Positions 33,684-42,797 of a stretch of 64,000 nucleotides of DNA are shown piece after piece; position 1 is the first letter of the stretch; each line of letters begins with the position of its first letter. Source of the DNA: Paludibacteraceae bacterium (lineage in GTDB: Bacteria; Bacteroidota; Bacteroidia; Bacteroidales; Paludibacteraceae); assembly GCA_024399545.1 (NCBI GenBank), contig JAKSNS010000005.1, positions 1 to 64,000 of the forward strand. The letters run 5' to 3'. The position numbers and the translations under genes are program-made. The notes below the pieces were generated by a model that saw only the letters and a list, made by a program, of their open reading frames with translations, did not search any database and was not told the DNA's origin.

Positions 33684-36305
33684 ATGGCTGACGACAACGA
33701 TATAATCAACGAACAATCAGGACTTTCCACCTCACACGAAACTGACGAGACATTTCACCTCACGGGAATGTTCCGCAACTGGTTCCTCGAATATGCGTCT
33801 TACACCAACCTTGACCGCGCCATTCCTCACCTTGATGACGGACTGAAACCCGTGCAACGCCGCGTCCTTCACGCAATGCGCGAGAAGGAGGACGGTCGTT
33901 ACAACAAAGTCGCCAACATCGTAGGTCACACCATGCAATATCACCCACACGGTGATATGTCTATTAACGACACCCTCGTGAATCTTGGTCAGAAAGGTTA
34001 CCTCATCGACACTCAGGGAAACTGGGGTAACATCCTTACGGGCGACAAGGCTGCCGCAGGACGTTACATCGAGGCCCGTCTCACCAAGTTTGCCCTTGAG
34101 GCTGTCTTCAATCCAAAGACCACTGAGTGGAAACCCTCTTACGACGGACGAAACCAAGAGCCTATCTCGCTTCCTGTCAAGTTCCCTCTTCTTCTCGCCC
34201 AGGGCTCTGAGGGTATCGGCACAGGTCTGAACACAAAAATCCTCCCCCACAATTTCGGCGAACTCTGCGACGCCTCTATTTCTTACCTCCGTGACGAACC
34301 TTTCCAGCTTTTTCCCGATTTCCCTACGGGCGGAATGTTGGATGTCTCTAAATACAACGACGGGAAACGCGGCGGAAAACTCACCATACGAGCCAAAATC
34401 GAAAAGGTTGACAACAAGACCCTCAAGATTGTCGAAGTCCCTTACGGCGTGACTACCGACATTCTCATTGACTCTATTATCAAAGCTAAGGAGAAGGGCA
34501 AAATCAATGTACGCAAGATTGACGACCTAACCTCCGAGCATGTCGAAATCATCGTAAACCTTGAGCCAAAGACATCTTCCGACAAGGCCATTGACGCACT
34601 CTACGCCTTCTCGAAATGTCAGGTCAACTACTCGCCAAACTGCTGTGTAGTTTATGAGCGAAAACCTCAGTTCCTTTCCGTCTCTGACGTGCTTCGTTTC
34701 TCTGCCGACCAGACACGCAACCTCCTTAAACGTGAACTTGAGATTGCCCGTGACGAGATTTCTTCCCAGATTCTACTCTCCTCCCTCGAACGTTGGTTCA
34801 TATTCGAGGAGCGTGTCTATAAGGACAAACAATTTGAGGAGGCTAAGGATAACGACACCGCCATACGTCATATCGAGAAACGCCTCAAACCTTTCCTCCA
34901 CCAGTTCATCCGCGAAATCACCCGTGAGGACATCGAACATCTGCTTGAACTGAAAATGCGCCGTATTCTCCGCTTTAACGTCGAAGAAAACGACGAGAAG
35001 ATACGCAACCTTGAGGCAAAACTCCATGAGATAGAGAACAACCTCGAACATCTCACCGACTATACAATCCAGTGGTTCGAACACCTCAAAGAGAAATACG
35101 CACCTCTCTATCCACGTCTCACTGAACTACGCAATTTTGAGTCTATACAAGCCACAAAAGTCGTCGAGGCTAACCTGAAACTCTTCATCAACCGCAACGA
35201 GGGCTTTATAGGAACAGGACTCAAACGTGACGATAACAACGAGTTCGTCTGCAACTGCTCCGACATTGACGACATTCTGGTCATCTATAAGGACGGCCGC
35301 TACAAAGTCATCCATGTCGCCGAAAAAATCTACGTCGGAAAGGACATCATTCACCTCGATGTTTTTGTCCGCAACGACCAACGCACCATCTACAACATCT
35401 GCTACCGTGACGGCAAGAACGGACCTACTTACATTAAACGCTGCGCAATCACAGGTGTCATCCGTGACAAGGAGTACAACCTCACCCAAGGCACCGAAGG
35501 CTCCATCATCAAGTATTTCACAGCCAATCGTAATGGCGAAGCTGAAATCATCAAGGTTATGCTCCGCTCAAATGTCACGAAACTGCGTGTGCTCTCCTTT
35601 GAAAAAGATTTCTCCGACATTGCTATCAAGGGAAAGGAATCACGGGGAAATATTCTTACGAAACACGAAGTCTCAACCATAAAACTGAAACAGGAGGGTC
35701 TTTCGACTCTCGGCGGAACTGACATTTTCTTCGACCGTGACATTCTCCGCCTTAATGGTGACGGCCACGGCATCTATCTTGGCAACTTTGAGCCTTCTGA
35801 CCAAATTCTCGCTATTTACAAGAATGGTGAGTACGAGGTGACGTCGTTCGATTTCAACAACCATTACAACGACGACCTTGACCGCATTGAGCGTTATGAA
35901 CCTGAAAAAATATGGACTGCCGCACTTTTTGATGCCGGCGAAGGTTACGCATACCTGAAGCGTTTCACGATGGAGTATTCCAACAAACGCACGCCGTTCC
36001 TCTCTGCCGAAAACGGCGACCGCCTCTTCCTGCTATCTGACACTCCTAACCCTAAACTTCAGGTTATTTTTGACCAGACTGACAAACCTCGCGACCCTCA
36101 AGATATAGATGCAGAGTCGTTCATCGCCGTCAAATCGTCAAAGGCAAAGGGCAAACGTCTCTCCAATTTCAAGGTTGACAACGTCATCGAACTTGAACCT
36201 GACCCACTGCCTGACGAACCAAAGGTAACTTCAACAACTGTGGTTGACGGAATAGAAATTGAGGTTCGCAACACTGAGGATCAGGAACTCAAATTTGACG
36301 AATAA
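33684..36305 (+). CDS. parC: DNA topoisomerase IV subunit A
   Basis: 873 residues. The type IIA breakage-reunion domain includes LDDGLKPVQRRVLHAM (about 50-65), HPHGD (88-91) and the catalytic tyrosine Y128 in AAAGRYIEARL. A coiled-coil tower (about 345-460) and a degenerate C-terminal beta-propeller follow. The absence of the GyrA box and the closeness to Bacteroidetes topoisomerase IV A subunits favour ParC over GyrA. It decatenates daughter chromosomes with ParE, which is not in this window. The acidic tail is unusual but common in the phylum. Confidence 0.87.
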   Translation: MADDNDIINEQSGLSTSHETDETFHLTGMFRNWFLEYASYTNLDRAIPHLDDGLKPVQRRVLHAMREKEDGRYNKVANIVGHTMQYHPHGDMSINDTLVNLGQKGYLIDTQGNWGNILTGDKAAAGRYIEARLTKFALEAVFNPKTTEWKPSYDGRNQEPISLPVKFPLLLAQGSEGIGTGLNTKILPHNFGELCDASISYLRDEPFQLFPDFPTGGMLDVSKYNDGKRGGKLTIRAKIEKVDNKTLKIVEVPYGVTTDILIDSIIKAKEKGKINVRKIDDLTSEHVEIIVNLEPKTSSDKAIDALYAFSKCQVNYSPNCCVVYERKPQFLSVSDVLRFSADQTRNLLKRELEIARDEISSQILLSSLERWFIFEERVYKDKQFEEAKDNDTAIRHIEKRLKPFLHQFIREITREDIEHLLELKMRRILRFNVEENDEKIRNLEAKLHEIENNLEHLTDYTIQWFEHLKEKYAPLYPRLTELRNFESIQATKVVEANLKLFINRNEGFIGTGLKRDDNNEFVCNCSDIDDILVIYKDGRYKVIHVAEKIYVGKDIIHLDVFVRNDQRTIYNICYRDGKNGPTYIKRCAITGVIRDKEYNLTQGTEGSIIKYFTANRNGEAEIIKVMLRSNVTKLRVLSFEKDFSDIAIKGKESRGNILTKHEVSTIKLKQEGLSTLGGTDIFFDRDILRLNGDGHGIYLGNFEPSDQILAIYKNGEYEVTSFDFNNHYNDDLDRIERYEPEKIWTAALFDAGEGYAYLKRFTMEYSNKRTPFLSAENGDRLFLLSDTPNPKLQVIFDQTDKPRDPQDIDAESFIAVKSSKAKGKRLSNFKVDNVIELEPDPLPDEPKVTSTTVVDGIEIEVRNTEDQELKFDE

Positions 36306-36344
36306 AATATTCAGTAACAATATAAATAAAAAACAATTAACACT

Positions 36345-37253
36345 ATGTCTGCAATCAAATCTTTCAAGGAGCTCTCCGACCATCTTAAGGCACAGAGCAT
36401 CCGCAAGAAAATGGCTGTCGCAAACCCTGTTGACGACCACTCTATCGAAGCTGTAATGCACGCTGTTGACGAAGGAATCGTTGAGGCTTACCTCGTTGGC
36501 GACGCTGACATCATCAACAAGAAACTCGAAGGACAGAAGAACATCGCCCTTACTCATGTCGTTGACGTGAAAGACCCACAGGAGGCTTGCGTCGAAGCTG
36601 TCAAGATGGTTAAGTTCGGCAAATGCGACTTCCTCATGAAAGGTCTCGTTAACACTGACGTCATCCTCCGCGTTGTCCTCAACAAGGAGTTTGGTCTTCT
36701 TCCGAAAGGTCGCGTCATGACCTATTGCTCAATTCTCAATATTCCTGGTTACCACAAACTCGCCATCTTCACCGACCCTGCCGTTATCCCTGCCCCTTCA
36801 AAGGAACAGCGCATTGAGATGATTAAATATGCCATCTCAACAGCACAGCGTTTCGGTATTGAGAAACCAAATGTGGCACTCCTCCACGCAACGGAGAAAC
36901 CAAATCCAAAGATTGCCTTCATGCAGGATTACGTTGACATCGTCGAAATGTGGAAGAACGGCGAGTTCGGCAAGGATTGCGTCATCGACGGTCCTATGGA
37001 TGTATTCATCGCTATGGACAAAGAGAGAGGCGGTATCAAAAACGTACCTTCTCCAATCCTCGGCGAGGCTGACGTACTGATGTTCCCAGACTTCCAGTCA
37101 GCTAACTGCTTCTATAAAGGTCTTGTATCTTTTGGTGGTGCAGGTATGGCTGGTATGCTTCAGGGTACTGAGAAACCAGTTGTCCTCAACTCACGTTCCG
37201 ACTCTGCCGAGTGCAAGTTCTACAGCATCTGCATGGCTGCTCTTCTCGCTTAA
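36345..37253 (+). CDS. ptb: Phosphate butyryltransferase (or related phosphate acyltransferase)
   Basis: 302 residues of the phosphate acetyl/butyryl transferase family, with conserved stretches CDFLMKGLVNTDVILRV, MTYCSILNIPGYHKL, DGPMDVFIAMDKERGGI and FQSANCFYKGLVSFGGAGMAG. It transfers an acyl group between CoA and phosphate. The adjacent butyrate kinase gene makes butyryl (or branched-chain acyl) phosphate the likely intermediate, yielding ATP and a short-chain acid. It has a short gap to parC and forms an operon with buk. Confidence 0.9.
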   Translation: MSAIKSFKELSDHLKAQSIRKKMAVANPVDDHSIEAVMHAVDEGIVEAYLVGDADIINKKLEGQKNIALTHVVDVKDPQEACVEAVKMVKFGKCDFLMKGLVNTDVILRVVLNKEFGLLPKGRVMTYCSILNIPGYHKLAIFTDPAVIPAPSKEQRIEMIKYAISTAQRFGIEKPNVALLHATEKPNPKIAFMQDYVDIVEMWKNGEFGKDCVIDGPMDVFIAMDKERGGIKNVPSPILGEADVLMFPDFQSANCFYKGLVSFGGAGMAGMLQGTEKPVVLNSRSDSAECKFYSICMAALLA

Positions 37254-37271
37254 TGAAAAACACACAACAAT

Positions 37272-38336
37272 ATGAAAAAGATTCTTGTTATCAACCCAGG
37301 CTCAACTTCTACCAAGTTTGCAGTCTATCATGACGAAGAGTGCGCTTTCGAGAAAACTCTCCGTCATCAGGGCGAAGAACTCGCTCCATATCCAAACGTT
37401 GCTGCTCAGTATGAGTTCCGCAAGACCACAATCCTCAATGCGCTCAAAGAAGAGGGCATTGAGCCTAAGTTCGACATCGTTGTAGGCCGTGGTGGACTTC
37501 TTCACCCAGTAACTTCTGGTGCCATCGAGGTTAACGACGAAATGTGCGACGACCTTCGTGCCGCAAAATATGGCGAACATGCTTGCAACCTCGGTGGTCT
37601 CATCGCCATCGACATCGCACGTTCTTGCGGTTGCAAGGCTATTATTGCCGACCCTGTTGTTGTTGACGAACTCAACGACATCGCACGTGTAACCGGTTTC
37701 CCTGAACTCCCAAAACGTTCCATCCTTCACACTCTTAACCAGAAAGCCATCGCTCGCCGTTATGCTAAAGAGGAAGGTAAGGCTTACGACAAAGTCAATG
37801 TGGTCGTTGCGCACCTCGGTGGTGGCATCTCAGTGAGTGCCCATTGCCAGGGACGTATCATTGATACGAACAACGCCCTTGCAGGCAACGGTCCTTTCAC
37901 TCCAGAACGTACTGGTACTCTTTGCGCCAAGGAGTTGGTTGACCTCTGCTACTCTGGTAAATACACTCACGATGAGATGAAGAAGAAACTTGTCGGCAAA
38001 GGTGGTCTCATGGCTCTTATGGGTGTCAACGACGCTCGTTCGGTTCACGAGATGGCTAAGAATGGTGACGAGAAGGCAAAACTTGTGTTCGACGCTATGG
38101 CATACAATGTAGCCAAGGAGATTGGCGCAATGGCTGTTGCCATGAACGGCAAGGTTGACGCAATCCTCATCACTGGCGGTATCGCTTACAACGAATATTT
38201 CGTGAACTTCATCCGCGAGATGGTTCAGTTCATCGCTCCTGTCAAGGCTTACCCAGGCGAAGACGAACTTGGTGCTCTTGCATCAAACGGTTTCCGCGTA
38301 CTCAACGGCGAACCTTGCCAGCAATACAGCAAGTAA
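37272..38336 (+). CDS. buk: Butyrate kinase
   Basis: 354 residues of the ASKHA acetokinase family. The N-terminal phosphate loop reads INPGSTSTKFAVY, followed by VGRGGLLHPV, VVAHLGGGISVSAHCQG and ITGGIAYNEYFV. Length and GRGGLL favour butyrate or branched-chain acid kinase over acetate kinase (about 400 residues). It makes ATP from butyryl or isobutyryl phosphate. It starts 18 bases after ptb and ends at a strong terminator. Confidence 0.92.
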   Translation: MKKILVINPGSTSTKFAVYHDEECAFEKTLRHQGEELAPYPNVAAQYEFRKTTILNALKEEGIEPKFDIVVGRGGLLHPVTSGAIEVNDEMCDDLRAAKYGEHACNLGGLIAIDIARSCGCKAIIADPVVVDELNDIARVTGFPELPKRSILHTLNQKAIARRYAKEEGKAYDKVNVVVAHLGGGISVSAHCQGRIIDTNNALAGNGPFTPERTGTLCAKELVDLCYSGKYTHDEMKKKLVGKGGLMALMGVNDARSVHEMAKNGDEKAKLVFDAMAYNVAKEIGAMAVAMNGKVDAILITGGIAYNEYFVNFIREMVQFIAPVKAYPGEDELGALASNGFRVLNGEPCQQYSK

Positions 38337-38343
38337 TCATATC

Positions 38344-38385
38344 AAAAGGTGTCTGTTTCGATAGTTTGCGAAACAGACACCTTTA
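38344..38385 (+). terminator. Terminator of ptb-buk
   Basis: The arms AAAGGTGTCTGTTTCG and CGAAACAGACACCTTT form a perfect 16-pair stem eight bases after the buk stop. Confidence 0.9.
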
Positions 38386-38555
38386 TATTTATCAAAGCAC
38401 CTTACAATGAAATCGACAGTTTTTTCCATCAAACACAACAAGATTATCGTTTCGACATACCCAATCAAATAGAATTTTCAAAAATTGAAATTATTGGCAT
38501 AGACAATTTTTTTGCATATCTGATAAACTTTAGATAGTAATAAACAACCCCTGAT

Positions 38556-40805
38556 ATGGAACCAATGATTCAAGACCTTGCGCTGATTCTTGTCGTCGCG
38601 GCAGCAATGACGCTTCTCTTCAAGAAACTCAAACAACCACTTGTCCTCGGCTATATTGTGGCAGGTTTTCTCGTCAGCCCCAACATGCCATATATGTCTT
38701 CCGTCACCGACCTCGACAACATCCACCTATGGAGTGACATCGGCGTGAACTTCCTTCTCTTCGCTCTTGGTCTTGAATTCAGTTTCAAGAAAATAATGAA
38801 GATGGGCATTTCTCCGCTTCTTGCGGCAGGAGCCACCATCTTCTTCATGATGCTTCTCGGCTTTCTGGTAGGGTCGGCATTCGGCTGGGGCAAAATGGAC
38901 TGCGTCTTCCTTGGCGGAATGCTTGCCATGTCCTCCACCACAATCATATTCAAGGCTTTCGACGATATGGGACTTCGTCAGCAACGCTTCGCCGGAATTG
39001 TTCTCTCCGTCCTTATCATCGAGGACATACTTGCCATCGTAATGATGGTCGTCCTCTCCACGCTCTCTGTCAGCAGTTCCGTCGAGGGCGGCGAACTCTT
39101 CTACAGCATCTCCCTCCTCGTATTCTTCATAATCCTCTGGTTCATCGTCGGCATCTTCCTTGTGCCAATCATTCTCCGCAAACTCAAATCCCTGCTCACC
39201 GACGAAATTCTCCTCATCGTCTCCCTCGGACTCTGTTTCGGAATGGTCGTATATGCCTCCAAAGTTGGTTTTTCTGCCGCATTCGGCGCATTCGTCATGG
39301 GGTCAATTCTTGCCGAAACCCTTGAAGCCGAGCATATTGCCAAACTCGTTGACCCTATCAAAAACCTTTTCGGGGCAGTCTTTTTCGTCTCTGTCGGCAT
39401 GATGGTCAATGTCGAACTTATTTGGCAATACATCATACCTATCGTCTGCCTGATACTCACCGTGATGCTCGGACAGATGATTTTCGGTTCAGCCAGTTAC
39501 CTTATATCGGGACAAAATCTTAAAACCTCCATCCAGTGCGGCTTCTCCATGACGCAGATTGGCGAGTTCGCATTCATCCTCGCCACACTCGGCACATCGC
39601 TCCACGTCACCTCCGATTTCCTCTACCCTATCGTGGTGGCCGTCTCTGTCTTCACCACATTCACCACACCATATATGATTCGCCTTGCCACTCCGGCATA
39701 CAAATTCATAGAGTCGCACCTCTCGCCTAAGACCAAACAATTCCTCGACAAATACACAAGCGGGACACCCCGTTTCGAGGGCAAAAACCACAACTGGAAC
39801 CCCTACATCAAGCAGGTACTCAAAAATGTCATCATATACTTCGTACTGAACGTCGCTGTTATATCCATCATGCTTTACTACATAGACCCACTGGTCTGCT
39901 CTCTGTTGCCATTCTCATGGAACCATACTCTATGCGCCGTAGCGACGCTCATTCTTGACGCTCCATTCATACGCGCCCTCGTCATGCGTCAATACGACAG
40001 TCCCGAGGCACGCAACCTCTGGTTCTCCACGATAGGTTTCAACCGTGTCGCCATCGTCGCCATCATGCTTGCCCGCGGTATCCTCGGCGCATTCTCCGTT
40101 GGCTATATCCTTGCGCACTTCACGACACTCGGCACAGGTATGCTCATTTTCTTCGTCCTCGTCATTATCATACCTATCACCTTCAGCAGCAGCCTGAAAA
40201 AGCGTAACATCAGCATGGAGAACCTCTTCACCGAGAACTTCCACCAACGCGAGAAAATGGAACAACAAGGCAACACCACCCATCACGACTTCGAGGGCGA
40301 ACTCATCGAGCGAAACATTCACATACAGGATTTCACTGTCCCCGTCGGCATTGAATGGGCGGGAAAATCACTCCGTGAACTCAATTTCGGACAAAAGTAC
40401 CACATTCACGTTGTCGCAATCACACGAGGTGCGGAAAATATGGTCATACCTCATGCCGACACCTTGCTCATCCCTGGTGACCATGTCCAGATTATGGGTA
40501 CAGACGAGAACCTGAACGCATTCGGAACAATACTGAACGATATGACGAATCAGGCAGTGACACCAAACACAGGCAAATCAATGCTTCTCCGCCGTTTCAT
40601 AATATCCGAAAACTCCTCATACGATGGCAAGACCATTCTGGACAGCAACATTCGCAAAGACTTCCAATGTATGATTGTAGGTGTCGAGATTCCAGGACAA
40701 GAGAAACTCTGCTCCCCTGTGCCTAACCTGCAACTCCACGCCTCTGACATCCTTTGGCTGGTCGGCGAACCATCCAACCTGCTACGCATCAAAGCGGCTC
40801 TCTAA
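38556..40805 (+). CDS. CPA2-family cation:proton antiporter with TrkA-C domains
   Basis: 749 residues. About 12 membrane spans (residues 5-385) form a KefB/GerN-type exchanger core, with the LLFALGLEFSFKK stretch and a polar MSSTTIIFKAFDD loop. Four more hydrophobic segments lie at about 420-550, followed by one or two TrkA-C-type ligand-binding domains (about 580-749; LRELNFGQKYHIHVVAITRG, LLIPGDHVQIMG). It probably exchanges Na+ or K+ for H+ and is gated by a cytosolic ligand. The substrate is not readable. Confidence 0.87.
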   Translation: MEPMIQDLALILVVAAAMTLLFKKLKQPLVLGYIVAGFLVSPNMPYMSSVTDLDNIHLWSDIGVNFLLFALGLEFSFKKIMKMGISPLLAAGATIFFMMLLGFLVGSAFGWGKMDCVFLGGMLAMSSTTIIFKAFDDMGLRQQRFAGIVLSVLIIEDILAIVMMVVLSTLSVSSSVEGGELFYSISLLVFFIILWFIVGIFLVPIILRKLKSLLTDEILLIVSLGLCFGMVVYASKVGFSAAFGAFVMGSILAETLEAEHIAKLVDPIKNLFGAVFFVSVGMMVNVELIWQYIIPIVCLILTVMLGQMIFGSASYLISGQNLKTSIQCGFSMTQIGEFAFILATLGTSLHVTSDFLYPIVVAVSVFTTFTTPYMIRLATPAYKFIESHLSPKTKQFLDKYTSGTPRFEGKNHNWNPYIKQVLKNVIIYFVLNVAVISIMLYYIDPLVCSLLPFSWNHTLCAVATLILDAPFIRALVMRQYDSPEARNLWFSTIGFNRVAIVAIMLARGILGAFSVGYILAHFTTLGTGMLIFFVLVIIIPITFSSSLKKRNISMENLFTENFHQREKMEQQGNTTHHDFEGELIERNIHIQDFTVPVGIEWAGKSLRELNFGQKYHIHVVAITRGAENMVIPHADTLLIPGDHVQIMGTDENLNAFGTILNDMTNQAVTPNTGKSMLLRRFIISENSSYDGKTILDSNIRKDFQCMIVGVEIPGQEKLCSPVPNLQLHASDILWLVGEPSNLLRIKAAL

Positions 40806-40819
40806 GGCACGCTCATTTT

Positions 40820-40841
40820 TGGCTCTATAACGTTTCGTGTG
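40820..40841 (+). repeat. 22-base direct repeat, left copy
   Basis: TGGCTCTATAACGTTTCGTG plus two bases is repeated exactly at 44203-44224 in the same orientation. The two copies bracket about 3.4 kb of accessory sequence. Confidence 0.85.
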
Positions 40842-41007
40842 TAATACATCTGTAAGCCTTTAACCGTAGCCAGAAAGCGCAGCCAAAAGCCAATGGCTAA
40901 CAGCTAATAGCTTTTGTGGCGTGCGTAAGCTAAGCTATCCCGCTAATGCAATCTCCTAGAACTTCATTAACATCTAGAAAAGCGCAGCGTCTGAGAGGGG
41001 GTGCAAG

Positions 41008-41390
41008 TTTTTAGGTGAAATTATTGAAATTATTGAAATCGTCAAAATGTTGTTGCAAGCGAAATATTTGATTATCTGATATATACAATAACGTATCAAG
41101 TCAGCAATAATAAATTTGGGACTTGTTGGACGGACATCGCCACCCTGTTTTCGCCATATATCACTCCCGAAAACCAAAAACCGCAGGCAAAAAACACATT
41201 GAACGGCTGACCATTCTAAAGGTCCTCCCCAAGTGGGCTCGTAATGTTAAAATATTATCCCATTCCCACCGAAAAACAACCATCCGACTTCCCATCCACC
41301 GTCACAAGGCAAAAGAGCAAGAAAAGAGCAAGCCCTACCGTACCATAAAATCATCCCGATTTCAATAATTTCAATAATTTCACCTAAAAA
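41008..41390. mobile_element. Non-autonomous element with 34-base inverted repeats
   Basis: Perfect 34-base inverted repeats (41008-41041 and 41357-41390) begin TTTTTAGGTG and contain tandem AAATTATTG units. The interior has only short frames that do not look like protein. Related ends occur singly at 26358-26397 and at the window end (63959-64000). G-rich tracts flank the outer ends. The structure suggests a MITE or a decayed transposon, but no target duplication is clear. Confidence 0.65.
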
Positions 41391-41475
41391 TCTGGGGGTA
41401 TATGTAGCCTTAAATGTTAATTAATGGCTCTATAGTTATAATGAAATAATAATTTGGTACAATCATATTTTTATG

Positions 41476-42006
41476 TCACAATGCAACCTCTGTAAAGACG
41501 GAGCCTACTCCGTCGTAGAACGAAATCTGGTCGCCATAGTTGTAGTCCGCATTGTTTGCCACGACAGCGTTGGCGAACTGTGCCACAGTGGTCGAAGCGT
41601 CGATTGTCAGCGAGCCGAGTGCGGTGTCAGTCACGTCGTTAGCCACCACGATTGACGGAAGCGAACCTTGGGTGATTGTGTAAGGGGCGACCACGCACGA
41701 GCCACCGCTCACTTGGCTCTTGTTCAAATAGACCGCCTGGTGCTGCATGTTGACCTTCACGAACATGTTGTAGTCGCTCACGCCCTGGGGCTTGTTCTCG
41801 AATGCGCAATCCAGCAACGGCATGATGCCCTTGTACATTTGGATGATGTTAGCCCAACGCATACGCACACGCTGCTGTGCCGAAGTGCGACGGTTGGTTG
41901 TTGCCGAAATCTTCTCGGAGACGATGGTACGTCCCTGTTTTTTGCTGAAGGTGAAATCACCTGCCGAGCCTCTCATCTTGCGGATGAGACCTTTCAATAC
42001 TGCCAT
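41476..42006 (-). CDS. Hypothetical protein of Bacteroidales DUF6266-like type
   Basis: 176 residues. The N-terminus (LIRKMRGSAGDFTFSKKQGR, ISATTNRRTSAQQRVRMRW) and following region resemble a group of Bacteroidetes proteins of unknown function annotated DUF6266; this is recollection, not a search. The C-terminus ends within a palindrome (GACGGAG/CTCCGTC, 41499-41517) and may be shorter than in relatives. No signal peptide is seen. Its likely -7 box is 216 bases upstream, an unusually long leader. Confidence 0.6.
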   Translation of the reverse strand: MAVLKGLIRKMRGSAGDFTFSKKQGRTIVSEKISATTNRRTSAQQRVRMRWANIIQMYKGIMPLLDCAFENKPQGVSDYNMFVKVNMQHQAVYLNKSQVSGGSCVVAPYTITQGSLPSIVVANDVTDTALGSLTIDASTTVAQFANAVVANNADYNYGDQISFYDGVGSVFTEVAL

Positions 42007-42221
42007 AATGGTAATAGGTTTAAGTTGATGGAATCCGTGGTGCCTGACCTTCTCCGATATGCCTTCGCTCCGTGTCCGCTCAGTGTCCGTTCATTGTCCG
42101 TTCGTTCTCCGCTCCGGAACGGAGGAACAGCGGTTTTGCTTTGGTTTCACTCTGGAGTTGCAGCGGAGGCGGTTGGTTGCCAGCCCTTTGCCACGCATGA
42201 CTTGTCTTTCAAATCACGATG

Positions 42222-42229
42222 CAAAGGTA
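42222..42229 (-). promoter_or_regulatory. -7 box for the 176-residue gene
   Basis: The minus strand reads TACCTTTG with good context, 216 bases from the ATG at 42006. Confidence 0.5.
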
Positions 42230-42325
42230 CGACATTTCCAGCCTCGTAAAGAGAATTTCCCTATAATCGTGCGGTGGTTTCCCTATATTCGTGATGGGTG
42301 AGGATGAATGATTGCTTTCACTTGC

Positions 42326-42348
42326 ACAAGTGTTAACTGTTAACTCGA
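42326..42348 (+). repeat. GTTAACTGTTAAC motif, third copy
   Basis: ACAAGTGTTAACTGTTAACT followed by CG matches 44430-44452 in direct orientation with one or two differences, and 42473-42502 in inverted orientation. It is one of three copies of this sequence in 2.1 kb. Confidence 0.7.
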
Positions 42349-42472
42349 AACTCGCAAAATTTTCGCTTTCTCACGCACACCTGCGTATGCGCGAACATTA
42401 TATATAATAGTAATTTATTATATATATTTACTATAAGAGTTCTCTCTAAGAGGAGAAGTTGAAATCCAAAAG

Positions 42473-42502
42473 AAACGTCAGTTACGAGTTAACAGTTAAC
42501 AC
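42473..42502 (-). repeat. 30-base inverted repeat, left copy
   Basis: AAACGTCAGTTACGAGTTAA and the following ten bases are the reverse complement of 44433-44462 with one mismatch in 30. The pair encloses the tandem array and the ATPase gene. Confidence 0.85.
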
Positions 42503-42512
42503 CCTCCTAAAA

Positions 42513-42650
42513 CTGAAAAGTTCGGAGTGAAAACGCTAAAAAGTTCGGAGTGAAATAGCTGAAAAGTTCGGAGTAGAAATACTAAAAAGTTCGGAGTAGA
42601 AATGCTCAAAAGTTCGGAGTGAAATGGCTCAAAAGTTCGGAGTGAGAGAC
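42513..42650 (+). repeat. Six 23-base iteron-like tandem repeats
   Basis: Six direct copies at an exact 23-base spacing share the core AAAAGTTCGGAGT (starting at 42516, 42539, 42562, 42585, 42608 and 42631), with a variable GAAA/AGAA tail and a CT start. There are no spacers, so it is not CRISPR. The layout resembles plasmid iterons or a multi-site operator. It lies 112 bases upstream of the ATPase -7 box. Confidence 0.9.
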
Positions 42651-42761
42651 CATATTACGTAAAATGATTTTATTATAATATTGTATATTAGATATTTATA
42701 TTCAAGGAATATTTCATGAAATAAATTCCACGACACCCATTGTAATATCAAAAAAAAGCAG

Positions 42762-42769
42762 TACCTTTG
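42762..42769 (+). promoter_or_regulatory. -7 box for the ATPase gene
   Basis: TACCTTTG lies 28 bases upstream of the ATG at 42798. Confidence 0.65.
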
Positions 42770-42797
42770 CAGCACCAAAAAATACAAATTTTATGCT

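Larger units (their letters stand above)
40806..41475. other. Repeat-rich non-coding stretch at the left edge of the accessory island
   Basis: I see no convincing gene. The stretch holds one copy of a 22-base direct repeat (40820-40841), a weak hairpin near 40888-40918 that may end antiporter transcription, and a 0.38-kb element with 34-base inverted repeats (41008-41390). A ten-base fragment of the direct repeat (TGGCTCTATA) recurs at 41425. Confidence 0.6.
42007..42797. other. Long non-coding regulatory or replication-like stretch
   Basis: No gene is seen in 791 bases. In order it contains the leader of the 176-residue gene, its promoter box (42222-42229), one GTGTTAACTGTTAAC motif (42326-42348), a very AT-rich segment (42397-42445), an inverted copy of that motif (42473-42502), six 23-base tandem repeats (42513-42650) and the promoter of the ATPase gene. 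Confidence 0.7.

Noticed and set aside
41123..41368. 81-residue basic frame inside the inverted-repeat element
   Set aside because: Composition is low-complexity Lys/His/Arg and it ends in the inverted repeat; no family resemblance, so it is not called as a gene.
42513..42650. Possible CRISPR array
   Set aside because: The units are contiguous at 23 bases with no spacers of variable sequence, and no cas gene is present.
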